A stretch of 64,000 bases of DNA from Nageia nagi (Eukaryota > Pinophyta), in assembly GCA_050084985.1 (NCBI GenBank), contig JBITNC010000002.1:18166001-18230000 (forward strand), given 5' to 3'. Shown piece by piece: positions 23,068 through 34,871 of this stretch. The notes beneath the pieces were generated by a model. It made no database searches and was not told the origin of the DNA. It saw nothing but the letters and a program-made list of their open reading frames with translations. The stretch's first letter is position 1, and each line of letters begins with the position of its first letter. The position numbers and the translations under genes were made by a program.

Positions 23068-24769
23068 CTCCACCTTAATATAATATTGGGATAGAGCATA
23101 GAGAAAGAAGAAAGATAAAGTAAGAGAGAGTTCTCATCCATAAAGATACAAGTGGAGATGAGAACTTTTACATCTTTGAAAAAGTAATATAATATAGATG
23201 GTTCTACAATGGCTTAACTACTTAACGATTTTAACAAATAGTTTTACAATACAATTATTAACTAAAAATGGCTTCAATGTACAAGAGTAGTCATTCAACA
23301 ATATGTTGACATGTTGAGCCTCCATGAGCTTGCATACTCGAAGTCACCTGCAATCTTAAGAAGAAATTTGCAAGCTACAAGCAGCTCATAAACAAGAACA
23401 AATAGATACATCACATACACTCATATAAGATAAATGTAATCCATAAATTGATCAAAAGATACCAAGTACTCATATATTCACAACATCAAAGATGACATAC
23501 ATCATCAACTATATATCACATGTGCATACTAAACAAAACATGATATCAACAATATTATATGTGTACAACACTATCATATACATAATCAACCAAGTGATAT
23601 AAATGAATTTTCAACCAAGGATATAAAAAATATCATCAATTGTTATCAATTTTTATTTTTGATTTTTATGTTTGTTTATTTTAGATCCTTATTTTGTATT
23701 TATGCAAAACCCCATGGGGTCGCCAATCCCTCTAGGGGGATACAAAACTTCATGGGACTGTGACATCTTGTGGGGACGTGGCACCTCAGCCATCCCCTTC
23801 TCCTTCTCTTGTTCTCCTTGCTCCTTCTCCCTTCTTCCTCCTACAACTTAAATTTGATAGAGAATTTGAATTATACCTCTATATTTAATGAGGTTTGATA
23901 TTTTTTAGGGGAGGTAAATATTAAAGTAAGGATTTTTTTTTTGAAAAAAGGGGGTAACAAGTTCTATAGAGGTGGAGATTTTTTAAGTGAGTGCATTTTT
24001 TTTAAAGTATGTTTTTAAATGGTATCTTTTTTTTAACAAACTTTTAAAAAAAGGCATGGTACCTTTTTCTTTTTTTTTTAAATCACAATTATTTTTAAAA
24101 AAATATGCTTTTTAAACAAAAAAAGGGTGAATTTTTACTCTTAAGAGATGAGAGTTTGGAATAAAAGAGAGCTATCTAATGCCTATTTTTTTTTTTTAAA
24201 TATCATGTTCTCATTTTTTTTTTGTGCAAATTGATATTTTATATTTCACTCAAAAAGTGATATGGGCATATTTTAAATAGTGCGTATACTATATGAGAAT
24301 TATAGTTTTGATTTTTTTTTTAATAGCTTTAAATAGCTTTTGAAATAATGTTGCAAATATAGTAATTGGTAAGTATCAAATATTTAATTAAAGCCTTGGA
24401 TAGCTTATTTAATCCAAGTTAGGTAAATTACTATAGTAATTTGCAAATTATATGCCTTGTATGGTAAATGATCAAAGTTAATTTACAAACCAATTAATTG
24501 CAACCATTATTGTGCAATTTTTCCTTTTTTTGCAAGTATTGCAATTTCTTTCAAGATAACATTGGACATATTTGAATTAACTTTAATTGATAGAATTAAT
24601 TGATAATGTCCAATATATTGCAACCCAATTTTTGCACACTTTGCAACTTTAATACAATTTTTTTCCTCTCTTGAGTCATTTTATGGATAAAGAAAAAAAT
24701 GGGGAAATTGCATTAAATATAAACTTTATTCAAATAAAGTTTGTTATGCACATTTTATTTTTTATAGAT

Positions 24770-25120
24770 ATGCATAGTGTGGGTATGAATAATGTGATGT
24801 GCTTGGATGCACATAGTGTTTGAAGTGGAAATTTAGGTAAAAATTTCTTTCAAACATTGATATGCACTATCTTTATTGGTTGCAATTGTATGCAAATTTG
24901 TTGTGGATGTGCATAGTGTTTGAAGTGAAATTTACGTAAAAATTTATTTCAAACTTTGATATGCACTATCCTTATTAGTTGACATATTGTTAAAATGGTC
25001 ACTTGTTTATGGATTGATGCCACTATACTTCCATGATTGTGAAGTTAAATCCATGTTTATGGATTGATGTCACTATACTTCTATATTTGAAAATTTTATC
25101 CATGTCGATGGATTATTTGC
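24770..25120 (-). repeat. Copia-B internal tandem inverted repeats
   Basis: Two copies of a roughly 130-bp unit, each a foldback (gtttgaa...ttcaaac flanking an AAATTT palindrome, with tgcatagtg/cactat outside). Then come two copies of a unit around tttatggattgatg-cactatac. Confidence 0.65.
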
Positions 25121-25144
25121 CACATTGCTACTTATTAGCAAATT

Positions 25145-25535
25145 GTAGTGCATGAAGTGGTTAAAAAGGTTCACCCTTCTCCATGACTACATTGTTGGAG
25201 TGGTTAAAAAGGTTTACCCTTCTCCATGACTAGATTGTGGGAGTGGTTAAAAAGGTTCACTCTTCTCCATGATTGCATATTTTTGGAGTAAATAAAAAGA
25301 TCTACCCTTTTCCAAAGTTGTAATTATTTGATAAAATTTGAATCCATGCCCTTCTCCATGACTACATTGTTGGAATGGCTAAAAAGGTTCACCTTTCTCC
25401 ATGACTACATTGTTGGAGTGGTTAAAAAGGTTCTCCTTCTCCATGATTGCACATTGTTGGAGTGGTTAAAAAGGTCTTTTCTTCTCCAAAATTGTAATTG
25501 TTTAATGAAATTTGAATCCATATTGATAGATTAAT
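25145..25535 (-). repeat. Copia-B 44-bp hairpin minisatellite
   Basis: Seven units of about 44 bp (agtggttaaaaaggttcac...). Most hold a CTCCA...TGGAG stem with a 12-nt loop. Units 4 and 7 end in the same longer tail (ttgaatccat), so the array grew by a higher-order duplication. The 68-aa frame here is only the repeat read through. Confidence 0.75.
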
Positions 25536-25877
25536 GCTACCAAAGTTCATCATATGCATTTTGACTAGCATCATAGTCAAATTGAAATTTGTGGCTTATA
25601 TTTTATTTTATAAATATTGGATTTGTATTTGGTCAAGTTGGTATTTATGGCTTTTCAATAGTGATTTAATCAAGTGGTTATGCCTTTGAAATCTTGACTT
25701 GGTGGTTTGTGACATGGTTAAGATAATATAGTCACATAAGTATTTGTTTGGTAAAGTTGTCATCAAAGGGAAAAATTAAATTATAAAAATATTATGATGT
25801 GATGACACCCTCATATACCATCAACAAATACATAATAATGATTTAAAATAAATAAATACAAAAATAAAAAATCACCT

Positions 25878-26364
25878 TGATGAAATTGAAGGATTTCATA
25901 AACCAAGATCACTTTGAAGCTTCTCTAACAAATATAACATTCATCTAGAAAAGAAAAAAATAATCACACAAAAGATAACACACCATGTATAGTGGTTCCT
26001 CCAACTCTTGGGAGTACATCCACTTTGAACCATCCTTTCTATTACTTCTCACAAGATAACACTTCTATAAATTCTCAAGAATTCTTCTACAAAGCTCCTA
26101 CAAGAGCATTCCTACAACTCTATAAGATAAGCATTACCATGCTTTATAAAGTACATAATGAGAGGGGTACCTATATATTTATAAGAATAAACCCACCCTT
26201 TAACCTCCCTTTGACCTAAGGGTAAGGTTAAAGGTGTTTTTATATTTATTCCTCTTTCTATATTTATTCCTTTAATGATTTAAGGTATATAAAGATACTT
26301 TAAGCATTAAATGAATTTACATTAGAGAGAAATATTACATAATATTACATTACAAATTCTAACA
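25878..26364 (-). repeat. Copia-B 5' LTR
   Basis: 487 bp. On the minus strand it starts TGTTAGAATTTGTAATG; the inner end reads ...TTCATCA. Confidence 0.85.
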
Positions 26365-26369
26365 GTTTA

Positions 26370-27510
26370 GTGGTGATCAAGACCCAAAGAAACATCTTAT
26401 TAGCTTTAAGGAGGAGTGCTTTCCAAAACTAGGATCGAAGGAGAAGTTGATGTCAAAATATTTTCCAAGGAATTTGAAAGGTGACACTAGCTAATGGTTC
26501 TATAATTTTTCGAAGGGATACAAAGACTCATTCAATTCATTGGTACAAGTATTTATGAATCAATACAAGCATAATATTAAAGAGCAAGGAATTGTTATAG
26601 AAATATGTTCTTTATGCTAAGAAAGTAATGGCACCCTAGAAAAGTATATTTAGAGATTCAAAAAGATATGGTAATCTATTCGTAGCAAGTTGGATGAGAG
26701 TGAAATTTATGGTATATTCAAAGATTTTATTTTTCCAATAATTAATTTTCATGCTCCAATGGATAAAGGTATTGGATTTGGAGTATTAGTAAAAGAAATG
26801 ATACAAAAAGAAAAAGTTTTGCTCGAGTTAGGAGATCTCAAGTATACAATATACTTATTACAATAAGGAGAATCATAAGACATACACAAAGAAGGAGGAA
26901 AAGATAATAAATATGTTTGATGCACTTGCACCTACCCCTACATTAAAAAGAACAATCACAACATGAGATAGAAGTGTACATTTCCAATTTAGCCAAAGTT
27001 TATTTCGAGAGATTTGATGAAGAAAGGTTTATTGCAGCCATTAGATAGAAAAGTAAAAGAAGAGGTCATTTTACAAACTTTTATAAAGCATTAGAAGCTA
27101 TGATTTTAGACCTTATTACATAAGGAAAATGTAAAATTAATCAAAATGCTTTAGATCTAGAGATTATAGTAAATACAAGTTTAGTGGATAAAAATATTTG
27201 TGCTACATTAAGAAGGGGACTTCCAAGGAACATTCCAAATTTAGTTACTAATGAAAAAGTAAGTATCCCATCTGATCCTAAAGCTTATAGCATGATTGAG
27301 CAATTGAAAATTACTCATACTAATATTAGCTTGTATGATCTCATCTTTACATCTAACAAACAACTAGAGATATTGTATGGTTTGTTCAAAAAAGAAATTA
27401 TTTCCACCAATATGGTTGCTACTATATTTTTAGAAAAAATTAGGTCTATTAAGGAATGTGATGGAATTACATTTTATAGGTTTGAAAAATTTAATAAATA
27501 AATTCTTGCT
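26370..27510 (+). pseudogene. Gypsy-2 gag, 3' fragment, and Gag-protease linker
   Basis: Begins with SGDQDPKKHLISFKEECF, the conserved Gag entry motif of plant Gypsy elements, then W-FYNFSKGYKDSFNSL. It is broken repeatedly up to about 27,180. The frame 27184-27501 carries AYSMIEQLK-THTNISLYDL, a segment that precedes protease in Tat-like polyproteins. This region would build the capsid-like shell and link it to Pol. Stops and shifts make it non-functional. Confidence 0.7.
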
Positions 27511-27534
27511 GAATGTTTAGCCTTGTACATCACA

Positions 27535-28015
27535 CCTATGATAGAAGGATGGGAAATAAAAAGAATAATGGTAGACAATGGATCAACTGTTAATGTGTGT
27601 CCTCATATGTTTTTGATACAACTTTGAGAGAAAGGTGTAAAGATAACTCCTTTAGAAGAAACCACATTTCAAATTAGAGCATATGATAGTTCATAAAAAA
27701 ACCACTTGGAATAGCTATAATTTTGATCATAATAGGGTCAGAATGGTTGAAACTTAGTTTCAAGTTGTGGATTCAAAATTATCTTATAACCTTTTGTTAG
27801 GAAGACCTTGGCTTCATGATATGGATGTAGTACCATCAACAGTACATGGAAGGTTGAAATTTGAATATCAAGGTGAGGTACATATAGTAATAGTTGATCC
27901 AAAACCATATTCCTTAAGCAATGTAGCAGAAATGGAGGAATTCATCATGACTCATCCTAGATATGAAATTGTACCTTTGGAAGTAGAATCAGTAGTGGTA
28001 AAAATAGTAAAATAG
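27535..28015 (+). pseudogene. Gypsy-2 aspartic protease remnant
   Basis: The active site VDNGSTVNVCP (Asp codon 27574-27576) is intact. A stop and frameshifts follow before the LLLGRPWLHDMDVVPST motif (in 27767-28015). Both motifs and their spacing fit the Tat-type retropepsin. Confidence 0.75.
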
Positions 28016-28889
28016 CTTCAAATTATAGAGATAGGAATGGGAAAATATATAATTGAGAACTTTGGTCTATTAATGTTCATAAAATATTTGGGGTGATAAA
28101 AAATACTCAGTATTTAAGGCCATCAACAACATGCAATACTATCTACACACTATTAATGATGTGAAAATAGTGAAGAAGAAAACTCTTATTTTGTAGTGAT
28201 AATATCTCCCAACTTAGTTTACTCAACAAAGGATCAGATGATGAACACAATGGGTAAAATTTTTTTTATCTCCTTTTATACATAAATACATGACATAAAA
28301 TTGCAAGTATAAAGGAGGGGGTTTGGAAAAATTAGAACAAGGTATGTGTTCTTTTCCTACTGATTTGGGAGCTCAAAAAAATAAAATGGATTAGGTAGTG
28401 ATTAGAATACAAAATAGATTATGGGACCTATCAAGTTTGTTAAAGAATGTAATATAATTGAGCTTTCTGACTATATTGATGAAGATTTATGGCTTGATTA
28501 TACTACACCACTTGAGTTTGGTTGCTTTAATATTGATGATGATATCTCAGAATACATGGAGGCCTAATCAATGAGAAACAAAAAATAAGCTATATTATTA
28601 GTGAGTATGGGTATTTTGGACAATAGGTGAACTTTAATGAAGTATTTCATGTTCAGCAAGAAGATGATGAAACATGTGATATTCAAGGATTGGTAGAGTT
28701 ATCTTCATTATTATAGAAAAAGGATGAATTAGCATTCTCAACTAAAGAATTAATAGATATCAACATTGGAAGTGACAAAGAGAGGTTGATAAAGGTTAGA
28801 GCTACCCTTCCAAAAACTTAGCAAAAAAGGTACAAAAATAAGTTTATTGAAAATCATAAAATTTTGCATGGTCTTATACTAATATGCCT

Positions 28890-30110
28890 AGTTTAGATCC
28901 TTCTTTTTTTATGCATAATTTACCACTAAAGGAAGGAGCCAAGCCTTTTAAATACAAACCAAAAAAGATGCATCCTTCTAAGGCATTGTTAGTCAAGAAA
29001 TAAATTGAAAAATATTCAAATGTTGGGTTCATTAAACCAATAGATTATTTAGAATGGATGGCTAACATTGTCCCTATTACTAAACCTACTTGGGAGATAA
29101 GAATTTGTACTAATTTTCATGATATCAGTAACGTTTGTCCAAAAGATGATTTTTCATTGCCAAATATTGATATGATTGTGGATAGTATTGTTGGTCATGA
29201 TACTTTATCTTTTACAGATGGATTTTTTGGATATAATCAAATTTTAATCAATCTGACTAATCAACATAAGAATGCTTTTACTACACCTTGGGAAAAATTT
29301 TGTTGGAAGGTTATGCCTTTTACATTGAAAATGCAGGTGCTACTTATCAAAGAGCTATAATGTTTATGTTCCATGACCATATTCATAAATCAATGGAGGT
29401 GTATGTTGATGATATTTTGATCAAATCAAAGCAAGGACTAGATCATTTGGAGCTCCTTGAAGAGGTATTTCACATTCTCAAAAGGTATAAGCTTAGAATA
29501 AAACCTCAAAAGTGTGCTTTTGGTGTTACTTTAGGAAAATTACTTAGTTTCATGGTTTCAAAAAGGGGTAATGAGGTAGATTCTAAAAAGGTAAAAGCCA
29601 TAGTGAGTATGCCAACTCTAAAGAACCTCAAACAATTAAGAAGTCTTCAAGGGAAGAAAAATTTGGTAAGAAAGTTCATTTCTCAACTTGCGGATAAGTG
29701 TAGGCCATTTACTCATTTATTGAAAAAGAATGTCAAGTTTGTTGGGATGATAAATGTCAAAAAGTATTTGAAGATATAAAATGATATTTGCTAAATCCTC
29801 CTATTTTAGTGCCTATGGATTTTAAAAAAGAAGCACATATTTATATATTAACCACATTATATGCCTTAGGGGCAATGTTGTATCATAAAGATGATCAAAA
29901 TAATGAAAGAGAAATATACTATCTTAGCAAAACTCTTATAGATTATGAAACAAGATATACCCCTATAGAAAAGCTTTACTTTAGTATTATTTTTGGGACA
30001 TAAAAACTAAGGCATTATCTTTCATATTACACTACATATGTTGTTAGCCTAGTTAATCCATTGAAATATCTTGTAGCACAACAACATTGTTAATAAGGGT
30101 AGGTAAGTGG
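28890..30110 (+). pseudogene. Gypsy-2 reverse transcriptase and RNase H remnant
   Basis: The RT entry (PLKEGAKPFKYKPKKMHPS, about 28,923) leads to palm motifs DDFSLPNIDM (about 29,143) and GYNQILI (about 29,230). A frameshift follows at about 29,290-29,360, then the catalytic YVDD, intact at 29402-29413, and the thumb around RSLQGK. RNase H follows at about 29,788-30,100 (ALGAMLYH, YYLSKTL, YTPIEKL). A TAA at about 30,001 and others break it. The active-site Asp pair is unmutated, unlike Gypsy-1. Confidence 0.78.
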
Positions 30111-30354
30111 TTGATGTTGTTGTAAGAGTTTGACATCAATGTTATGAAGAAAAAATTTGTGAAAGGACATGCAATCGCAAACTCAATAGCAAACTTTCCC
30201 TAGAATGATGGTATAGTGGTGCACAAAAAATTCTTGGATGAATAAGATGAGGATTCACCCTATCAATTATGTGTAACATTGTCTAAATGCTATCAATGAT
30301 GTGATAATGAAGAGATGGCAATCTCAGATGAGTTTGTTTGCTACATGGAGGATG

Positions 30355-31890
30355 AACCTACAACTTGGATGTTGTATTTTGATAGATCAAAATGTACTTA
30401 TGGGGAAGGTGCAGGTATTGTTCTAGTGTAACCTTCAAATGAGGTAATCACTATGGCATATAAACTTGGCTTTGATTGCACTAATAGCATGACATAATAA
30501 GTTTGGTTTGAAAGCAGCTGGGTAAGTGCAAGAAGATGGGTCCACTTAAAGTGGACATTTCATACATAGAAAAAAATAACTTGAAACAAAATTTCATTAT
30601 ATAAAATGAAATTTTAGTCTTTAAAAATTAAAATTTCATTTTTGTCTCAGGTCCTCGAACAAAAAAAAATATTTCAATTTTTCAAGATCGAAATTTCAGT
30701 TCATAACGAAATTTCATTATTTTTAATGTTAATATGAAATGAAATTTTGTTTTGAAACAAAATTTTGTTTTGAAATTATTTTTTATTTTATTTTAACATT
30801 TAAAAATAACAAAAAAATTTTATTTGAATTTAGTTTGGATTTAGACTTGAGAAAGACTTGGTGGGCCAAGTATTAGCATTGGACCTGTAGCTTCATGGTA
30901 ATCAGAGTGACAAATTGTGAATTTCGATGGATGTTTGATCAAGTTTTTTGAGGATTTTTTCCATGAAATTAAATATCATTTTAGATTAAAGAGTAAAAAT
31001 TACAAATATGTATTTTTTTTACAATTTGATTATCATTTATATTTTTAAATTAATTTTCAATGAAACTGATCCTTAAACTTGAAACACTGGGTTCTATTAC
31101 TTTTTTAATAACTTTTTTTTAAAGGAATTATGAAAAAAAATATATGTGCACAATCTATAGACAATTCTCTATTAAAAAAAAATTTGAAAAAAAGATAAGT
31201 TTAGGTCAAATTATGTGTGTCGTAGATTGGTACTTTTCGAAATAATAATTAGGGCTAGTAAAAAAATAATACAAAGTAAAATATTCATGCAAAAATAATG
31301 AAAAAAATATCTTGCACAATCTTTAGTGTGTTAGGTATCTTTTTCCAAAAGGATTTTAAAAAATATTATATTTTAGGTCAAAATATTCTTATCGTAGAAG
31401 AGCATGGTATGGTCATAAAATAGTACATTTTAAACAGTGGCTTTTAGAAGTGCCTATCATAAATAAATTTTTATAAATTGGGTATTAGAATAAATTACAT
31501 ATTTGAAAACTAAAATTCAAGCACTACATTTTCACTACATTGATATTTTTCAATATTCCATCTCTAAGGGCTTAAAAAGTTGACATCAATTATGAACAAA
31601 CCTGAAAATCAAGGAAAACATGTTCATTTTTTGGCCATTTTTAGATCCATATTCTTGCACTTACATAGTTGTGGCTCTGAAAATAAAAGATTTAGAAATA
31701 TATGGTGATTCACAACTTATTGTAAATCAAGTCAATGATACATATAATACAAAGGATGAGAAATTGAAACCATACAAGATAGTGGTTACTGAATTGCTTG
31801 ATGAGTTTAATAGGTACAATATTCAAAATACTCCCAAGACTAATAACGGGTTTGCAGATGCAATGGAAAGTGCAGATTCATTAGCACCAA
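30355..31890 (+). pseudogene. Gypsy-2 second (archaeal-type) RNase H, split by a TIR insertion
   Basis: The first half (30355-30521) reads WMLYFDRSKCTYGEGAGIVL, the first Asp-containing strand of the extra RNase H of Tat elements. The second half (about 31,668-31,890) reads LKIKDLEIYGDSQLIVNQVN and ends FADAMESADSL. The 1.14-kb insertion at 30522-31664 separates them. The 130-codon frame at 31620-32012 begins inside that insertion and is not a real start. Confidence 0.78.
30522..31664. mobile_element. TIR element inserted in the Gypsy-2 second RNase H
   Basis: The left end (gtaagtgcaagaagatgggtcc, 30522-30543) and right end (31643-31664) are inverted repeats with about 19 of 22 matching positions. 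Just inside the left end is a perfect palindrome at 30540-30556. The interior is AT-rich, full of aaatttcat/atgaaattt inverted motifs, and has no transposase. Only a 2-3-bp target duplication (tg or ttg/ctg) is possible, so the superfamily (CACTA or PIF/Harbinger, for example) is open. Confidence 0.7.
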
Positions 31891-32009
31891 CTATGATAGA
31901 AGATGAAGAAACTATCCTCAATATTAGAAAGCTTAGTACACCTTCTTACCTTGATCAACTAGACGAAGTACATACATGCCTTTTTTCTCTAGAAGATGAT
32001 CCTCAACAA

Positions 32010-33269
32010 TGATACGTTGATATTTACAATTATTTGAAAGATCAAATTATTCCAAATAATTATGATAGAAATGAAAGAGTTAAATTAAAAAGGATAACTA
32101 TAAAGTATGCAATTATTGGTGAAGTTTTGTATAAAAGGTCATTTGATGGAGCTCTTTTGAGATGTCTAGCACAACATGAAACAACAACAACATTAGAATA
32201 AGTACATTATGGGTTGTGCAAAGGTCACTTCTTTGCAAAATCATTATACACTAAGCTTTTGTAAATTGGTTACTATTGGCCTACAATGGAGGAGGATTGC
32301 AAGAATCATGTTAAGATTTACTTGCAATGTCAAAAAAATTCAAATTTATAAAAATAACAACTCAAGAATTGAACTCCATAGTTTCACCATGGCCATTTGC
32401 AACTTGGGGCATACACTTGATTGGGATTATTAATCCACATTCAAGGGAAGATAAAAAATTCATCATCACAGCTACAAAGTTAACTACAAAGTGGGTTAAA
32501 GTTATTCCAATGAAATTACTCACACAAGATAAAAAGCATTGCATTCTTAATTGAGAACATCATCACAAGGTTTGGAGTGCCATAAAGATTGATTATGGAT
32601 AATGGGCCAAATTTCAAAGGTAAGGATATAAAATACTTTTGCAAAAAGTTTCATATTAATCAAACATTTTCTTTAGTATATTATCCTCAAGGGAATGGGT
32701 AAGTAGAAGCATCAAACAAAACTATAAAAAGCATTTTGGCAAAAACTTGGGATAAATACAAATAAGATTGGCATGAACAGTTACCTTATGCACTTTGGGT
32801 ATATAAAATAAGTATTAGAAAAGCCACTAGGGAAACATCATTTTCATTATTTTATGGAGATGTGGTTGTTGTACCATTAAAGTTAGAGATACAATCTCTA
32901 AGAATCTCACTACAAGGAGGCATATCAAATGAAGAAGCAAGGAATGGTAGAATACAACAGTTGGAAGCACTTGATGAAAAGAGAATCAAAGGAATTGAGA
33001 ATTATAAGGCATATCATGCAAATATAAAAAGCATATTTGGTAATATAATCAAACCAAAGGAGTTCAGAATAGGAGACTTGGTATTGAAAGAGAACATCAA
33101 CAAAATAGTCGTAAATGATGAAGTGAAATGAAAGTTTGAACCAAATTGGGTAGGCCCATTTATTTTCATTGTAGCAATAGGAACGGGAGCTTACAAGTTA
33201 TCATCCATGGATGGAAGAGAAGAACTAAAAAACTTGAATTCCATGCATCTCAAACACTTATTTAGGTAA
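32010..33269 (+). pseudogene. Gypsy-2 integrase remnant
   Basis: The N-terminal HHCC zinc region is readable with shifts (VHYGLCKGHF, GYYWPTMEEDCKNH, LQCQ; about 32,200-32,335). The core has Asp in the LIGIINPHS strand region, IMDNGPNFKG (about 32,595) and YYPQGNG-VEASNK (about 32,680-32,715; a TAA replaces the codon after Gly). The tail is open at 32862-33131, with FRIGDLVLKE, then WVGPFIF and a stop at about 33,269. It ended the polyprotein. Confidence 0.75.
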
Positions 33270-34238
33270 CTAGTGGCTCTGTAACTTGCAAAATAATGAA
33301 TATCTTACATAAGGTACATGTACTTTATATTCTATTTTTATTTATGTAATTTATTTAACTATTACAATGTTGTTGACAATGTGCATTAATATCTGCATGT
33401 TGATACCAATGTTAAAAAAATAGACAATATAATGTTTATGGACCATGGACATAAAAATATTAGGTCATCGATGGCCATCGATATGGCTAGTGATAGTTTA
33501 CTCATTCAAAAGATAAATCAATGATGAAGCCATGATCAAGATGTTGACATTGATTCATTCTCAATGGATGATACAAATTGTTGTGTATCCACATGTTTTT
33601 TCTTTGAGACATACAAAGCATAATGTCTTAAGGTCATAAACATAAAATGTATGACTATCGATAGCCATCATTATGGCTAATGAGTGTTCACTCATTCAAA
33701 ATACAAACCAATTATCCAATCATAAGTAGATTACTCATATTGATTCATCATAAATGGATGATGTAACTCACTATGTATCCAAAATATTTTCATGCAAGGT
33801 ATTTCTAACACTTTTTGCAGGTACCTACATCAAAATAAGGAAAGCAAATAAAGCATAATTCACATTGTCAATGATGTTCTAAACTATTTACATGATATCA
33901 ACATCATTCATATCACACAATTAAGAGATAGAATCAATGGACCACTTCTGTATCAAGGTATGGACATCAAAACATCAGACTTAGAAGTATCAAAAATAAA
34001 GGAGCAGTCAGATTCATGGGTTGGACAGTGTAAGGGGAAAAAAGATATAATTCTTTAGGTTTTATCTTGGTTGTACCACTCAAGGAGCTTTCTTGGGGAA
34101 ACCAAGTCAAAAGGGGGCAACAAAGAATCCTCATCATCAAATGGTAGTGCTGGATAAAGATTTAAAAAAATTATTCTATACTTATTCTTTGGATATGTAA
34201 TCTCATTTATTCAATCACACCTCCAAAGAGGGGCAAAA
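33270..34238 (+). repeat. Gypsy-2 3' UTR with about 190-bp tandem duplication and polypurine tract
   Basis: Two diverged direct copies (about 33,435-33,620 and 33,630-33,800) share atggccatc-type, actcattcaaaa, gattcat-ataaatggatga-like and tatgtatcca landmarks. The UTR ends in the polypurine tract aaagaggggcaaaa abutting the LTR at 34239. The last 150 bp (around ttcttggggaaaccaag) also occurs upstream of the Gypsy-3 3' LTR. Confidence 0.7.
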
Positions 34239-34871
34239 TGTAGATGTCTAAAAATGAATTTCCTTGTATTAAATAATTATTTTATAGCATTAAAGAATAT
34301 TTATTGTAAAGAGAGTTAAAATATACCCAATGCAATGTAATCAATGTAATGGACCATTGTATAATATAATAAGTGTCAAATATTAAGAAAGACACCATAA
34401 ACAATGTAATATGCAATGATCCCAAGAATCAAGGAGGATCAAAATGTTGTTATAAAATAATATCAAAAGGAAATATAAGGGAGAACTAAGACACGAGCGG
34501 ATAGCCAGAGGAAAGGATTAGAACATATAATATCATTTTACTCGACCAACAATAGTGTTTTGTAATATCACCCATTCTTAGATCTACTTTACCCTTCATC
34601 TTATTTCACATATTTCAATTTCTATTCATGGATCTGCATATCTCGGGTGGTTAATGATGTGCTTCTCTAAGGCTATTAATGATGTTCATTTCTCATAGTA
34701 TGTTGTTACGATTGTTGCATGATTCCTATTATTTCATATGTATGCATATCTGATAGACACATCTCATTTATCATGTTCATAAGGATGCCATATTTTTGAT
34801 ATATGCTTCAATATTACGTTGTAGGAAAATAGGACTTCGATTTATTATTTATGCATTATTTTTAGTCTACA
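34239..34871 (+). repeat. Gypsy-2 3' LTR
   Basis: 633 bp, TGTAGATGTC...TAGTCTACA, directly preceded by the polypurine tract. Confidence 0.88.

Larger units (their letters stand above)
22587..26364 (-). mobile_element. Copia-B: non-autonomous Copia-type LTR element in Gypsy-2 gag
   Basis: Minus-strand element with LTRs at 25878-26364 (5') and 22587-23067 (3'). On the minus strand, a polypurine tract (aaggtggag) directly precedes the 3' LTR start TGTTAGAATTTGTAATG. The internal region (23068-25877, 2.8 kb) has no gag or pol. It holds a 3' UTR block shared with Copia-A and -C, a GC-rich patch (about 23,710-23,865) and hairpin-rich tandem repeats (24,770-25,540). Flanks are attta (22582-22586) and gttta (26365-26369), a one-mismatch target duplication. 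No initiator-Met tRNA primer site is seen after the 5' LTR. It must have moved using enzymes of a relative. Confidence 0.8.
21573..34871 (+). mobile_element. Gypsy-2: Tat-like LTR retrotransposon carrying two nested insertions
   Basis: Direct LTRs at 21573-22202 and 34239-34871 bracket gag, protease, RT, RNase H, a second (archaeal-type) RNase H and integrase on the + strand. The second RNase H between the ordinary RNase H and integrase is the mark of the Tat group. Likely target duplication: gatat (21568-21572) and tatat (34872-34876), one mismatch. Nested inside are Copia-B (22587-26364, in gag) and a TIR element (30522-31664, in the second RNase H). Without them the element is about 8.4 kb. 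All coding parts are broken. Confidence 0.85.

Noticed and set aside
25328-25534. 68-codon ORF with repeated EWLKR
   Set aside because: Read-through of the 44-bp minisatellite in Copia-B.
31620-32012. 130-codon ORF as an intact RNase H gene
   Set aside because: Its ATG lies inside the TIR insertion; only the part after about 31,668 is RNase H.
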